Positions 51,544-61,087 of a DNA stretch of 64,000 bases are shown piece by piece. A model generated the notes under the pieces. The model was not told where the DNA came from and searched no databases. It saw only the letters and a list, made by a program, of their open reading frames with translations. The stretch is from Brienomyrus brachyistius (Eukaryota > Chordata > Actinopteri > Osteoglossiformes > Mormyridae). A program made the translations under genes and the position numbers. The stretch is from positions 19,344,214 to 19,408,213 of the forward strand of contig NC_064541.1 in assembly GCF_023856365.1 (NCBI RefSeq), read 5' to 3'. Position 1 is the stretch's first letter; the number at the start of each line of letters is the position of its first letter.

Positions 51544-52592
51544 TAGTTTGGTTGCTACACTAAATTTCATATGCAATAGCAGCTAAATGTAACTAGTCCC
51601 TTACCAAGGTTGGTGAGTGTATGTTAGGTAAGGTCTATTTGAAATGAGCTCACTGGTAATGTTACCATTTTGAACACGTCAATGCCACTATGCCGAATAA
51701 TACAGTCATAGTTAAAACACAGTTTGTACTGCAGCTGCATTTAACTGCATTTAAGATTGAATCTAACAAATCCGGGACAAAAATCTGTTTGTTATGTTTT
51801 ATTTTACAATATAAAGCAACTATATTGCTTTAAATAATTACACCTAATGATTTTGTAATAGATTATCATCCTATCCAGGTGTAACCCTGCCTTGGGCTCG
51901 ATGTAGATTGGAATAGGTTGTCCAAGGTGAGCAGTTGGAGGATGGATGGATTCATTTTGCAATCAGTAAGTTTTATTTTATTAGCCATGAACAAATACGC
52001 CGTTATAATGTAACCAAAAATCCATTATGGCACATTCCTGTCCATATACTCATCGCCCCTTTTTTTTAACAGTATTTTTGATTATATTTTTCTGTCTACA
52101 TCTTAAGTTAACGGCATGTCATGTTTAAATTATCAGATTGTCTCTCATATGCATGTTTATATTCTATTTAACAGTTTCTTGCACTATGATGAATGACATC
52201 ATAATTTCATGTGGAAGTGTGAGAGCCCTGGATCAGATTGGTGAAGATGACAATAACATACTTTGACTTGTGCCTTGTGCTTGCATGATCAAAGTTTGGT
52301 ATGTGTGATGGGAGGATGAACCTGTTGCCTGACTTATTTAGGATTTACCCCTGGCTTGTCCCCTGTGCTGCCTGGGATGGACCCTGACCTTTAATTCCAT
52401 TAAAGAGGACGGATTCGGTTGAGGTATGAGCATCATCAAAGGATGGATAGTCTTACCAGTGTGAGGTTGCTGATAGAATTCTATCTGAGGAATTAACCCG
52501 GGGAATAGAGATGAGTCCATCTGATGACTATGTAAGATGCAAAATTATTAAGGCTGGAGTATTAAGCAATAATATGAAGCTTAAGTCATTCA

Positions 52593-52709
52593 TTCATCCA
52601 TCCATTTTCTATACCCACTATGTAGGATTGTGGGGGGGGGGGGGGGGGTCTGGAGCTTATGCCAGAATCTATGGGCGCAAAGTAAGGAATAACCCAGGAC
52701 TGGGCATTG
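52593..52709 (-). mobile_element. Short 3'-end fragment of a SINE-like element with 9-bp duplication
   Basis: Begins with CATCC repeats and carries the body part ending in CCCAGGACTGGGC. AGTCATTCA occurs at 52584-52592 and 52710-52718. It includes a G17 run at 52632-52648. Confidence 0.6.
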
Positions 52710-52725
52710 AGTCATTCAATGCATG

Positions 52726-53031
52726 TTTATTACATGGACGCAAGCAGTTACATTAGGTGAATGTGAACCGTCACCCCAGCAAGCAGAGACACAGAAGCAG
52801 AAAGATGAGTCTAGAGAGCAAAGAGGAAAGGAAGAGGCAGGAAATCCCAAGTAAACTATTCCTCCTTTCTTTATATCATCCTGACTAGCAATCAACATGT
52901 TTTTCGTTAACTAGTCAAACATTTATATTTTAAATAGCGAGTACCTCCTTCAGTGTAAATGCCGATTAACAAGCAAATAGAAATGTGTCAGTTTGAAGTT
53001 ACTTATTTCTGGGACATTTGCACGAAGCGAG
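52726..53031 (-). other. Probable CRISP 3' UTR, ending near a truncated SINE
   Basis: No coding signal follows the CRISP stop. The first AATAAA on the sense strand complements 52726-52731, next to the target-site duplication of a truncated SINE-like fragment. The true transcript end is not shown. Confidence 0.35.
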
Positions 53032-53174
53032 TCACTTCTTTGCAATTGGCCGGATTTTTGTCTGGCACTGGCATGAGCTGGGGCAGTATGTCATCATCCA
53101 GGACGTGTCACATCCATGTTGCTTTGCCAGGTTTGGGCAATTTCTGTATTTGTCAATGTATGGACATGGGTCAG
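53032..53174 (-). CDS. CRISP last coding exon: cysteine-rich domain (ShK-like)
   Basis: Acceptor ctcttaacag|CTGACC, stop TGA complementing 53032-53034. It encodes DPCPYIDKYRNCPNLAKQHG, followed by CDTSWMMTYCPSSCQCQTKI and a basic tail ending AKK. Six cysteines have the spacing of the CRISP C-terminal domain, which in other members contacts ion channels. Function in this fish is not shown by sequence. Confidence 0.94.
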
Positions 53175-55685
53175 CTGTTAAGAGAGGGGATTTCCAAGGT
53201 TAATTACATATGGCATAGTTCCAAGTCAGACCAAAGCCTTCATTGCATATGCAGTGAGATGGAGGGAATCAGCTTTTTGTGCATCTGACCACCTCATACT
53301 TACTGCACAGTTTGTCATCACAGCTGTCTGGGCAGTCAGCACAAGAGGTTCCATTAGTATACGGAGCAACTCCTTTGAAGTTCCCACTGCAATACATAAA
53401 AACACGGGTGATAACCATGTCCTATGGCAGTGTTTTCCAACCCGGGTCTCACAGTTCCACAGTCAGTTCATGTTTTTGCTCCCTCTGAGCTCCCTATCAG
53501 ACAGTCCACATTTTTGCTCCCTAAAAGGGAAGGAGCAAAAATGTGGACTGTCTATGGGACCCTAAGGACCGGACTGGGAAACACTATCCTATGGTCATAA
53601 ACATGGGTTCAAGAAACAAATGCACTATGGAGTAGGGTTATCATACGCTCGGAAGTAGTGGCAGCCGTAGAAGTACGTCTCTAATTTGTCGCAGAAGGTG
53701 ACCCCACACCCTACCTCATAAGAGCCATACCACACCACCTGTAACACACGGAGCACATCTGGTGTCAACTCTATTTCTCTGTCAATTTTTATCGTTTCTA
53801 ACATGCTTGATACCAGCAGTTGCACATTGACAACCATTAATATGCAAAACCCTTACAAATGTTTGAGAAATTGATTTACTTTGCATAACTTCAGTGAATA
53901 ATATAGTCACCTGTGTGTAATGGCCAATCGGGTTTCCGTTCACGGATCCACTGGGATACTTGTAGTTTTTGACTTCATTGTGCCAGGCCCCAACAACAGA
54001 AGTCCAGTTATATACAGCATTAGACTTGAATAAGTTCTCACCGCACTGGTACCCTGTCAATAAGTCACATAGAGAATGATGGTGCTTTAATTGTTCTATG
54101 CGGCTGCGTAAACATGCACAAATTGTACTTTTAACCTTTAAATTTAGCCTTCAGTAACGCATGTTTCGGCTAAAGAACTCATGTTTGTTTATTGTGAAGT
54201 ATGTAAGGGTTAATGAACAGCAAGCCGTGTGGTGCTTTTTTTAGAAAAAGGCTGCAGAGGCAAAGAAATGTGAATCATGCGTTCAGCCATTGTTTTATTA
54301 TTTTAACTTATTAAATGATCACCTGTTATTATAACCGGACTTTCATTCCATTTGGCTCAGGACGGTTACGCAGGACTGCAAAGTATGACTGGACTACTAC
54401 TGCACTGTTTCAGTGAATCATTACTGGCATTTAATCACTGACTACAGGTCCGGGCTCTCAGCTTGAAGCACAGCTATTGTTGCCTAAGCGATGTCTTTAT
54501 CTATATATTTTCAGGTAAATAACGTTAAACAGCTAAAGTTAAAGATTATAATCACACATTGATTTACTACTGTGATTCACCTGGCTGGCACTACACATAC
54601 GGTTGTAAAATTAATCGAAACCAGTCAGATTCAAGAACTCAACAGTTCCGTGATGTATACAGAGAGACAGCAGACAGAGAGTAGCACAGCAGAGTAGCAT
54701 TACCGTCAATCTCCCGGCTACTAGGAGGCCCATGAGTCAACACGCAGTTGTTAATCCAATTTTGAGCGTTCGTGGCCAGCTGTGCATTCCAGGACTGCAG
54801 GTATGACACCAACAAGAAACAAGAGGCAGCTGACCAGACAGACCACAGGAAATGAACGTTGAATTCAGAGAAGATTTCTTAAAGGGCAACCAGGATTCGG
54901 TTTGGGCAAACGCAACAGTTCACACCAGCCCTGTGAGTGTCAGTGAGAAGCAGCAGTTAGCTCTCCAGCTAAAAGCAACATCCCGTCTGATCTTGAGAGC
55001 AGGACCAGGCACTTCCCCCACACGAAGCAGAGTACCATTTTCAGCATGTTGGTCGCAGGTGGCTGCACTGCTCTCCTGAAGTCATTGTGCACATTCACAA
55101 TAAGCTGCTGGACGTTGGCGTTTTCTGGAGAAACGTCTGTGACTGTGAAGTTCACACATACAACGTTCCGTTAGTTGAGACAATTGCAGGAAAAACAAAA
55201 ACAAACAAAAAAACAAGCAAATAAAAGCAACAGCATGAAACTGATGTCAAAAATTGTGTTAAACCATGACTACTTACTTGACTACAGGCACCACATACAT
55301 GGAAGAAGCAGAAGAAAAACAGAAATCAGGTCAGTATGAAAGATTTCTTCTTTAATGCTACATTCACTTAATTGCCTACTGCTATGTTCCAACAAAACAA
55401 TTTAAAATCTATTATTAATTAATCAGATAATAAAGCAGTCAAATTTTTCAGATTTCTATGAATACACAAACCGCAACTTTCAATTTAATCGCTGTACATC
55501 CCCATGCAGTACAGCCCTAAAGGCAGCTTTTCTAGGCATTTCGTTCATCACAAAGGTGTAACTAAAGAAAAAAGACACACATTCCATGGTGAACTACAGT
55601 GACCCGTCGGCACGTTTGTACTCACCAGACCCCCGCAAGTAAAAGCCGCTTGCAGCAGCGTGATGCAAACAGCAAATACGATCAT
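53032..55685 (-). CDS. Cysteine-rich secretory protein (CRISP family, CAP domain), nine-exon gene
   Basis: Spliced gene on the minus strand with a full CRISP layout: signal peptide, CAP (SCP/PR-1) domain, hinge and C-terminal cysteine-rich domain. Coding pieces are 60, 4, 107, 91, 143, 92, 83 and 143 nt, summing to 723 nt (240 residues and stop), the usual CRISP length. Visible CAP residues are the His of HNDFRR, the Glu of CGENLF, the Glu of WHNEV and the His of GHYTQ. CRISPs are secreted. Members act in reproductive tract, skin and mucus secretions, and some in reptile venom block ion channels. I infer secretion from the signal peptide but cannot assign a tissue or target. The usual sixth CAP cysteine is Phe here (GCHYFRAGN). 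I cannot say which fish paralogue it is, so no symbol is given. Confidence 0.93.
53304..53386 (-). CDS. CRISP exon: hinge region
   Basis: 83-nt exon, acceptor tgtattgcag|TGGGAAC, donor TGTGCA|GTAAGT. It completes a split Ala codon and reads GNFKGVAPYTNGTSCADCPD, then SCDDKLC, the four-cysteine hinge between CAP and the C-terminal domain. NGT is a possible glycosylation site. Confidence 0.93.
53428..53586. mobile_element. hAT-type MITE within a CRISP intron, 8-bp TSD
   Basis: 159-bp element with near-matching ends (CAGTGTTTTCC versus complement TAGTGTTTCCC), flanked by perfect 8-bp duplications TCCTATGG at 53420-53427 and 53587-53594. The core is a hairpin with arms ACAGTCCACATTTTTGCTCC and its complement around about 10 bp. 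An 8-bp duplication and CAGTG-type ends are typical of the hAT superfamily. It has no coding capacity. Confidence 0.85.
53647..53738 (-). CDS. CRISP exon: CAP domain segment 4
   Basis: 92-nt exon, acceptor gtgttacag|GTGGTG, donor CGAGC|GTATGA. It reads VVWYGSYEVGCGVTFC, completing the GHYTQVVW signature, and then YFYGCHYFR. Mammalian and snake CRISPs have two cysteines in the last motif (VCQYC). Here the second is Phe. Confidence 0.94.
53911..54053 (-). CDS. CRISP exon: CAP domain segment 3 (active-site-like residues)
   Basis: 143-nt exon, acceptor cttattgacag|GGTACC, donor CACACAG|GTGACT. It encodes YQCGENLFKS, then the NWTSVVGAWHNEVKNY helix and NGNPIGHYTQ. The Glu of CGEN, the Glu of HNEV and the His of GHYTQ are the CAP-cavity residues. 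NWT is a possible N-glycosylation site. Confidence 0.95.
54704..54794 (-). CDS. CRISP exon: CAP domain segment 2
   Basis: 91-nt exon, acceptor catacctgcag|TCCTGG, donor GACG|GTAATG. It starts SWNAQLATNAQNWINNC, equivalent to the W..xAxxxAQxWxxxC helix of CAP proteins, and includes the first CAP cysteine. It is absent from simple open-frame lists because it is short. Confidence 0.92.
55036..55142 (-). CDS. CRISP exon: start of CAP domain
   Basis: Acceptor cttcacag (an alternative acag six bases further on keeps the same phase), donor AAAATG|GTACTC. It encodes TDVSPENANVQQLIVNVHND, then FRRAVQPPATNMLKM, the conserved first helix of CRISP CAP domains with the His of HND. The exon ends exactly at NMLKM, as in other CRISP genes. 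Confidence 0.92.
55278..55281 (-). CDS. Candidate 4-nt microexon (TCAA) of the CRISP gene
   Basis: On the minus strand a strong acceptor (gtggtgcctgtag) and a near-consensus donor (gtaagtag) bracket just four bases, TCAA. Four is of the 3n+1 class needed to convert the phase-0 end of the signal exon to the phase-1 entry of the next exon. With it the coding sum is divisible by three; without it the frame fails. It would add a Ser codon and the first base of the next codon. There is no transcript evidence here. Confidence 0.6.
55626..55685 (-). CDS. CRISP signal-peptide exon (20 codons)
   Basis: Starts at the ATG complementing 55683-55685 and ends at donor CTG|GTGAGT. It encodes MIVFAVCITLLQAAFTCGGL, a hydrophobic secretion signal. 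The exon ends in phase 0, whereas every usable acceptor of the next long exon needs phase 1, so a piece of 3n+1 nt must come between them. The acceptor side is ttctag before AGGCGATTAAC. Confidence 0.85.
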
Positions 55686-55900
55686 TGTTAATCGCCTCTA
55701 GAACTTCGTACACGGGAGTAATTTAATCCAGCAAAAAAGGAAAACAGAAAAGAACAACTTTGTAAGTATTCGCGATGCTTCTGTGACTCAGAGCAAATTA
55801 TAACACAATGCAATATATCTCTGGGTATGTTATATATAAATCGTTCCATAAACTACATCATCACAGTAGGAAAAGTAGAAAGTGAATATGAAATAAATAC

Positions 55901-55957
55901 CTTAATTGCCGGCCAGGTGGGGGAGCTAAAGTCAGCCTCGGCTGCCTGGATTCGCTG
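55901..55957 (-). other. Predicted non-coding first exon (5' UTR) of the CRISP gene
   Basis: The stretch downstream of the TATA box ends with CAATTAAG|GTATTT, a usable donor. The next exon has an acceptor TCTAG just before the ATG. The upstream limit is estimated from TATA spacing, not seen directly. Confidence 0.5.
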
Positions 55958-55981
55958 TGAGCGGTGAGACTCCTTACCTTC

Positions 55982-55989
55982 CTTTTATA
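55982..55989 (-). promoter_or_regulatory. TATA box of the CRISP gene
   Basis: TATAAAAG on the minus strand, followed by GG. It lies about 25-30 nt before a plausible non-coding first exon that ends in a splice donor at 55901. A clear TATA box suits a regulated secretory gene and contrasts with the CpG-type start of plcl2. Confidence 0.65.
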
Positions 55990-56204
55990 AGCTCACCATC
56001 AGCGCGTCTCCTTCATTATCCCTGAAGGTGACACCTGCAGCAGTTTCCCTTCAGCTCAGAACAATAACAAGAAAATCGGGCAACAACAAAGGACAGATTA
56101 GATTACGTTGCATGTTGGAGGGCGTTGCGCCTTTGCTGCGCGGCACAAAGGGGATCTCGTGGGTAGATTGTGTACACAAAGGAACAATGACAGATTTTAC
56201 TTCT

Positions 56205-56450
56205 TTTTTGTGAGCAAACCATGTGCTGAAGCCCTAGTGTATATGTGCTGTCTGTCTCGTTGAAGTGGAAAAGTTGACGTTTATTCAAGGATTATGAGGA
56301 AAACAAGATCTATAGAAAATATCAATCAAGAAAACAATCCTCCCTGTAACCACCCTATTTGGTAGGATTAGTTTACCAGGACACTTGACTTTGCTTTCCG
56401 ACACTCCTTTCTGGGTGAAGGAGCGAATGCAGTCATGGTTGGGCTTAAAG
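56205..56450. repeat. Dispersed repeat shared with 62415-62640
   Basis: AGCAAACCATGTGCTGAAG, TTGAAGTGGAAAAG and TTTGCTTTCCGACACTCCTT match ACAAACCATGTGCCGAAGT, ATGAAGTGGAAAAG and TTTGCTTGGCACACTCCTTT in order. Short frames on both strands do not resemble a known protein. Confidence 0.55.
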
Positions 56451-57226
56451 GCATGAGTATGTGAGATAAACATAAACAAATCTGAAATGAGGCAGTAGAA
56501 CATGTAGGCAGACGTAGGTAAAATGAGTCAGGTTGTAAGGATCTGCTCTGGGGCCTGTATCACAAAGAAGGATTTCTTGTTTAGCCGGATAACTTGCTGG
56601 ATTTAAGGTAGCCTGAGCTGAATGTAATTGAACGAGGATAAAGTCCATTTAAGGCGGGATACAGGAATGGAGTACCTGCCTCCCCAGGTGTCATTAATAC
56701 GAGCTCTTCTAGCTCCTCTTTGAGTTTCCTTCTGCGTGCCGGGTGAAGCCCCTCCTGACCCCTTTCTCTACTTGTGCGTGTCTCTGCTTTCCCCTGTTTG
56801 CCTTTCCATGCAGCCCCAAAAGAAGATCTCTTGGTTTCAATGACAGCAAACTTTTCAAACACATTAAAGTAAAAAAAAAACAACAATTTTTTTTCTATTC
56901 ATTTCAGAAAAAAGTCTGAGATATTCAGTCTGTGATATTTTTACCGGTTATGGCTGATCCACAAGGTTTGTTTTCTTTCGCATCAAATGTGAAATTTATC
57001 TGCATGTCGGTACCTTTTTTCCCACCTAAAGCCAATTGTGCCGCAGACATAATGGCACAACAGACCTCATGGACAAAACTGCATGTTTGCTACTTGTCAG
57101 ATGGATGCATACGCTTGAAGCCAGTTTGATCACCACTATCCAATGATGTGTAAAATATGTTAATGCCGGAAACATAATATTTTATAGTCCCCCCCCCCCC
57201 CCCCAGTTTGAGGACCTGTGCTATAG

Positions 57227-57384
57227 CCAGAGTTTGGTAATTCAGGTTCAGTGGGATTTTGTTTCAACCAACCAGTTGAGTCCTCTGTGACTCTGTGACT
57301 GTGACTCTCTATGCTCAACTGGTTGGTTGAAACAAAATCTTGGTCTGGACTTTTACTCTGTGGACCTTAATTACCCAGCTTTGG
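57227..57384. mobile_element. Foldback element, copy 3
   Basis: A perfect 24-bp inverted repeat, core TTTCAACCAACCAGTTGAG with its complement, separated by a loop of about 33 bp. Outer arms resemble CCAGAGTTTGGTAATT with its near-complement. This is the best preserved copy. Confidence 0.85.
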
Positions 57385-58607
57385 TTATACAAATACTGCA
57401 CAGGAATGTTAAGTTCTACAGGAGAATCAAAGCTGAAACACCCATTCATGTTCTTACTGTATATGGTCAGTATACAGTATATGGTATAACTCAGCTACTA
57501 GCCTGCTGCAATAGCCTGATTAATGAATGAATAGGCAAAGCTAGTTCTGTTGCATGGTCAATTACTCTCTTTCGGATGGCAAATACACTCATTTACAATA
57601 TAGGACGGCGTGTCTGCAGGTTTCCACTGCAGGCTGGGACGTGGTGATGTAGCACTAAGAACTCAGTGCAGTCCCTCCTCGGCACTCATCCCATAATAGT
57701 CATAATCATCATAATAATAACAAACAATTTAGTTCTGTAGCACAATTACTCTGCAGTTTATCATATTTCAAAAGATCTCTGTAGTTATTCAAGGTCACCA
57801 TAAAATTCTCAGTTTCCTGTAGTTTTAGTGTAATATCTTACTGATTTACATGCCAATGGGTATCTTGTAAATCATGGGAGATTCAATCTGCTACTATGGC
57901 AGCATCTTGTAAGGCGGGTCTGGGGGATTATTTTCTGGGCAGCGCCAAATCTGCGCTTTACCATGTGAGAAAGGCCCGTTTTTAAATTATTGTTCCATGA
58001 AAGCAAGGATGTGTGTTTGTGTACGGATGGTGGGGACACGTCCTTACCGATATTGGGGGGGGGCACCATGTGCGCTTAGAGAGCTGAGGGCTTTGGGGCC
58101 CATTTGGTCACTGCCAGTATGGAATCCAGACCTACGGCTTAGCGTGAAAGCTACAATAATACGCTTCTTAGCACTTCCCCCTTTTTGAAAATACATGCAG
58201 AAATCAATAGAAGCAGTTGGGGGGGGGGGGGGGAGGCATCCTCAGCCATAACAATCTACAGGGGCTTGGAAAGGATTTTTTAAAAATAGGGTGGCTGTGT
58301 TTTCCCTTTTGCATTTACCACTAGTGGGCAGTGCTGCATAACATATTATTTAAACACCGCACGCAACATGCTCATGCCTGTAGAGCTACCCACCGGCAAA
58401 TTCACATCTTGAAATGTAAAAACTGTGAGTGGTACCGGACTAACATGACATGTGCGATCAAAGTGTCTGTGGTGCAGAGCTTCACGTCATGCATCCTAAC
58501 GCCCCCTGCTGGTTCACTGGCGCCGTGCGGGACTCTGTCTCCATCTGTGACTCTTGGCTTTATTAAAGGTCTCCTTTCCAGCGTGCTACATATCCACAAA
58601 TGCTTGA

Positions 58608-58730
58608 GATCAGGTGCTACGTCAGGTTTGCCTGGGACTTGGCTTGGTTAAAACACTCAGGACTGGGGTTCAAATACTGAAGGCTGTACTGTAACCCTGA
58701 GTGATCGGACCTAACGACACCCATGCCTTG
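58608..58730 (+). repeat. Second copy of the 34588-34736 dispersed repeat
   Basis: See the copy in plcl2 intron 1. This one lacks the T10 stretch and is slightly shorter. Confidence 0.55.
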
Positions 58731-60186
58731 TGTTACATTTTTTGTTCAACATCATTGAACAACAAGGTTTCATTATAAGTTGTTTCAAGTAAAATATACG
58801 ATGATGAACAGCAGGGAAAGAAACACCATTGAAATGTCCTCTTGGGAGTTTTTAGCAACCAAACAAATCGCACATCCCAAATCTGGGAAGTTCTGTGCCG
58901 ATCGCAGTTTTCAGGTTGTTTGCAACTGTTTGTCTTTTACTGTGTGTCTGTTTTTATGCAAGTGTAATAAAAAATAAATGTCTTAAGACCAGGTAAAAAA
59001 TTTGAACCACTATTTATCCTGTAGCAAAGCCATTGTACTAGGTTTGTTTGTATCTACTGTATGTTACATAACAGCAGACGACCTCGGGTTTGCAGACAAC
59101 CGCAGACAATGATAAAACCACTGACTGACGTTCTTATGCACGTCGGGGGAAAAAAGTCAAACAGGAAGTAAAGCTGTAAATATTTCGCTATTTGCAAATC
59201 GAAATGGATATTTACTAATAAAAACAGGTGAAAAGAAAGAATTTAGTGAGAAAGTGAGAATTATGCAGTTTGGATAATGGTAAAACACTGGAAATTTCAA
59301 AGACATTAAACAGAGGCCACTGAACTGTGGAAAAACTCAGCGAATGGTACGAACAAAGAGAGGATAAAAAACAAAGGAGAGAAACGAACATTAGCACCCA
59401 AGACAAACGTAAACTGGAACAGGTTCTCACTAAATGTCTCTTACTGAGCAGTTCAGATGTGTTCAGCAAGACAAGGATTCTTAAAACACTAGGTGAAGTA
59501 AGGACGTCTGTTAGAGAAATATGCACTTTTATTATTCTCATTTTGCTAGATGCCATTTCTTATAAATAACACCCTGCAGCAGCCTGATCTTAATTTAGCA
59601 ATAACCCTTCTTAAGAACTGTCGCTTGAATATCTCCACCCCATACACGGGGATAAACAATGTTGAATGTTATTTGCATATCCTGTTGTGTACCTCAGTAA
59701 ATGATACTGCGAGGGGAGTTCCTCTGTCGAAGTTGGCTGAGTTCGACTGAGAGGCTGACACCTCGAGGTCAGGACCGGACTTCCCTTGCAGCAAGTAAAA
59801 AGCCATCACAGCTGCCTGTGTTGTTCTGTGTTCAGAGACTGGTTGGTTTTCAGCGTATATTTAGGGGAAAAAACCCTAACAACGTCTATCAGTAGACCAC
59901 CCCCTCAATAACGTATGCATTCAGCAATGTTTAGTGGCCCACAGTAAATTCTTTACTTTAGTAATGTGATTTTTACTTATCAAGGGTGACGCTGGCCGCT
60001 GGGTCTGGTGTGATGGGGAATCTTGTGAGATGATGATGGGGAGGTGGTGGGATCACAAGCTGAGCAGCAAGTGTCAGCACCAACGTCCTTGGGCCATTCA
60101 GAGCTGATGATGGGATGAAGCTCATTGTGAGCTACTGTACATTAGTGAAAGGCAAGTTCTTCAGACGGTACAAGTCCCAAAGCTGA

Positions 60187-60430
60187 GTGTCTAAGACAAA
60201 ATGTATCTTTATAAAAGAGGATGCAAAGGCATGCTTCCCGAAGTACTACCCAGCTGGAACAGGTATCTCTGCGTTCTCGGCTGACCTGAACCCCATCGAG
60301 AACATGTGGGTGCTGATGAAGAAAGAGTTTTACAGGGCTGGAAAGAACACGGCAATATTATGGGATGCCATTCAGTGTCCAAGCTGTAACTCCAGCAGCC
60401 ATCAGCACTCCAACCTGTTCTGTTGATGAA
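60187..60430 (+). pseudogene. Tc1-like transposase remnant (C-terminal part)
   Basis: Reads SADLNPIENMWVLMKKEFYR, matching the DLNPIENxW signature near the end of Tc1/mariner DDE domains. The remainder of the transposase is missing or unrecognisable. Confidence 0.75.
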
Positions 60431-60807
60431 AGACTGATCACGATTATTTAAACAAAAGGTGCTTATACAAACATGTAAAAGGGATTGTTCTTTTCAGCGA
60501 AAAAAAAAACTTTGCATTGTGTTTCTTCTGATAAATTTTGCATATGATTTGATTTCAAGATCACGCCTATTTAGAGAATAAAGTATGCCTTGGATAATGA
60601 ATTTTCAAAACAATGTTTTAATGAAGACAGTTGCATTATAATTTCTGTCACAGGGTAGCTGTGTTTGGCTGTCAGACCAGGTTTATGAATATAAAACAAA
60701 AATACAGAAATGTTTATGTTATTTTTAAACGTATTGTTTTAAATATAAAACTTGCATTGCTGATTAGAATAATTAGAGTTATGTCAATTCCATTAATTAT
60801 ACTTTTT

Positions 60808-61087
60808 GTGGGGACTCTCTGTTCATTTCTATAGGGAAAACTTCTCAGCATGCTGACCCTAACCCCTACCCAGCCCTAACCTTAACCTACCCAGTCCTAA
60901 CCTTAACCTACCCAGCCCTAACCTTAACCTTCCCAGCCCTAACCTTAACCTACCCAGCCCTAACCTTAACCATAAGTAACCAAACAAAATATGAGACTTT
61001 TGGCATTTTTAGTTTTATGACTGAATGATTGTGAGAACCTGAAAAATGATTTCCCACAAAGTCAAAATAACAGGTTTTTGTCCCCAC
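60808..61087. mobile_element. Inverted GTGGGGAC-ended element holding a CCCTAA-like minisatellite
   Basis: The end motifs GTGGGGAC (60808-60815) and GTCCCCAC (61080-61087) are inverted. Between them at 60850-60972 about five units of 21 bp with CCCTAACCTTAACC occur. Elements with this outline recur in fish genomes. Confidence 0.55.

Larger units (their letters stand above)
43761..53031. other. Intergenic gap between plcl2 and CRISP genes
   Basis: No convincing exon. CpG-rich to about 44600, then AT-rich with retroposon tails, an AC-rich block, a C21 run (48037-48057), SINE copy E and a degenerate MITE. Confidence 0.7.
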
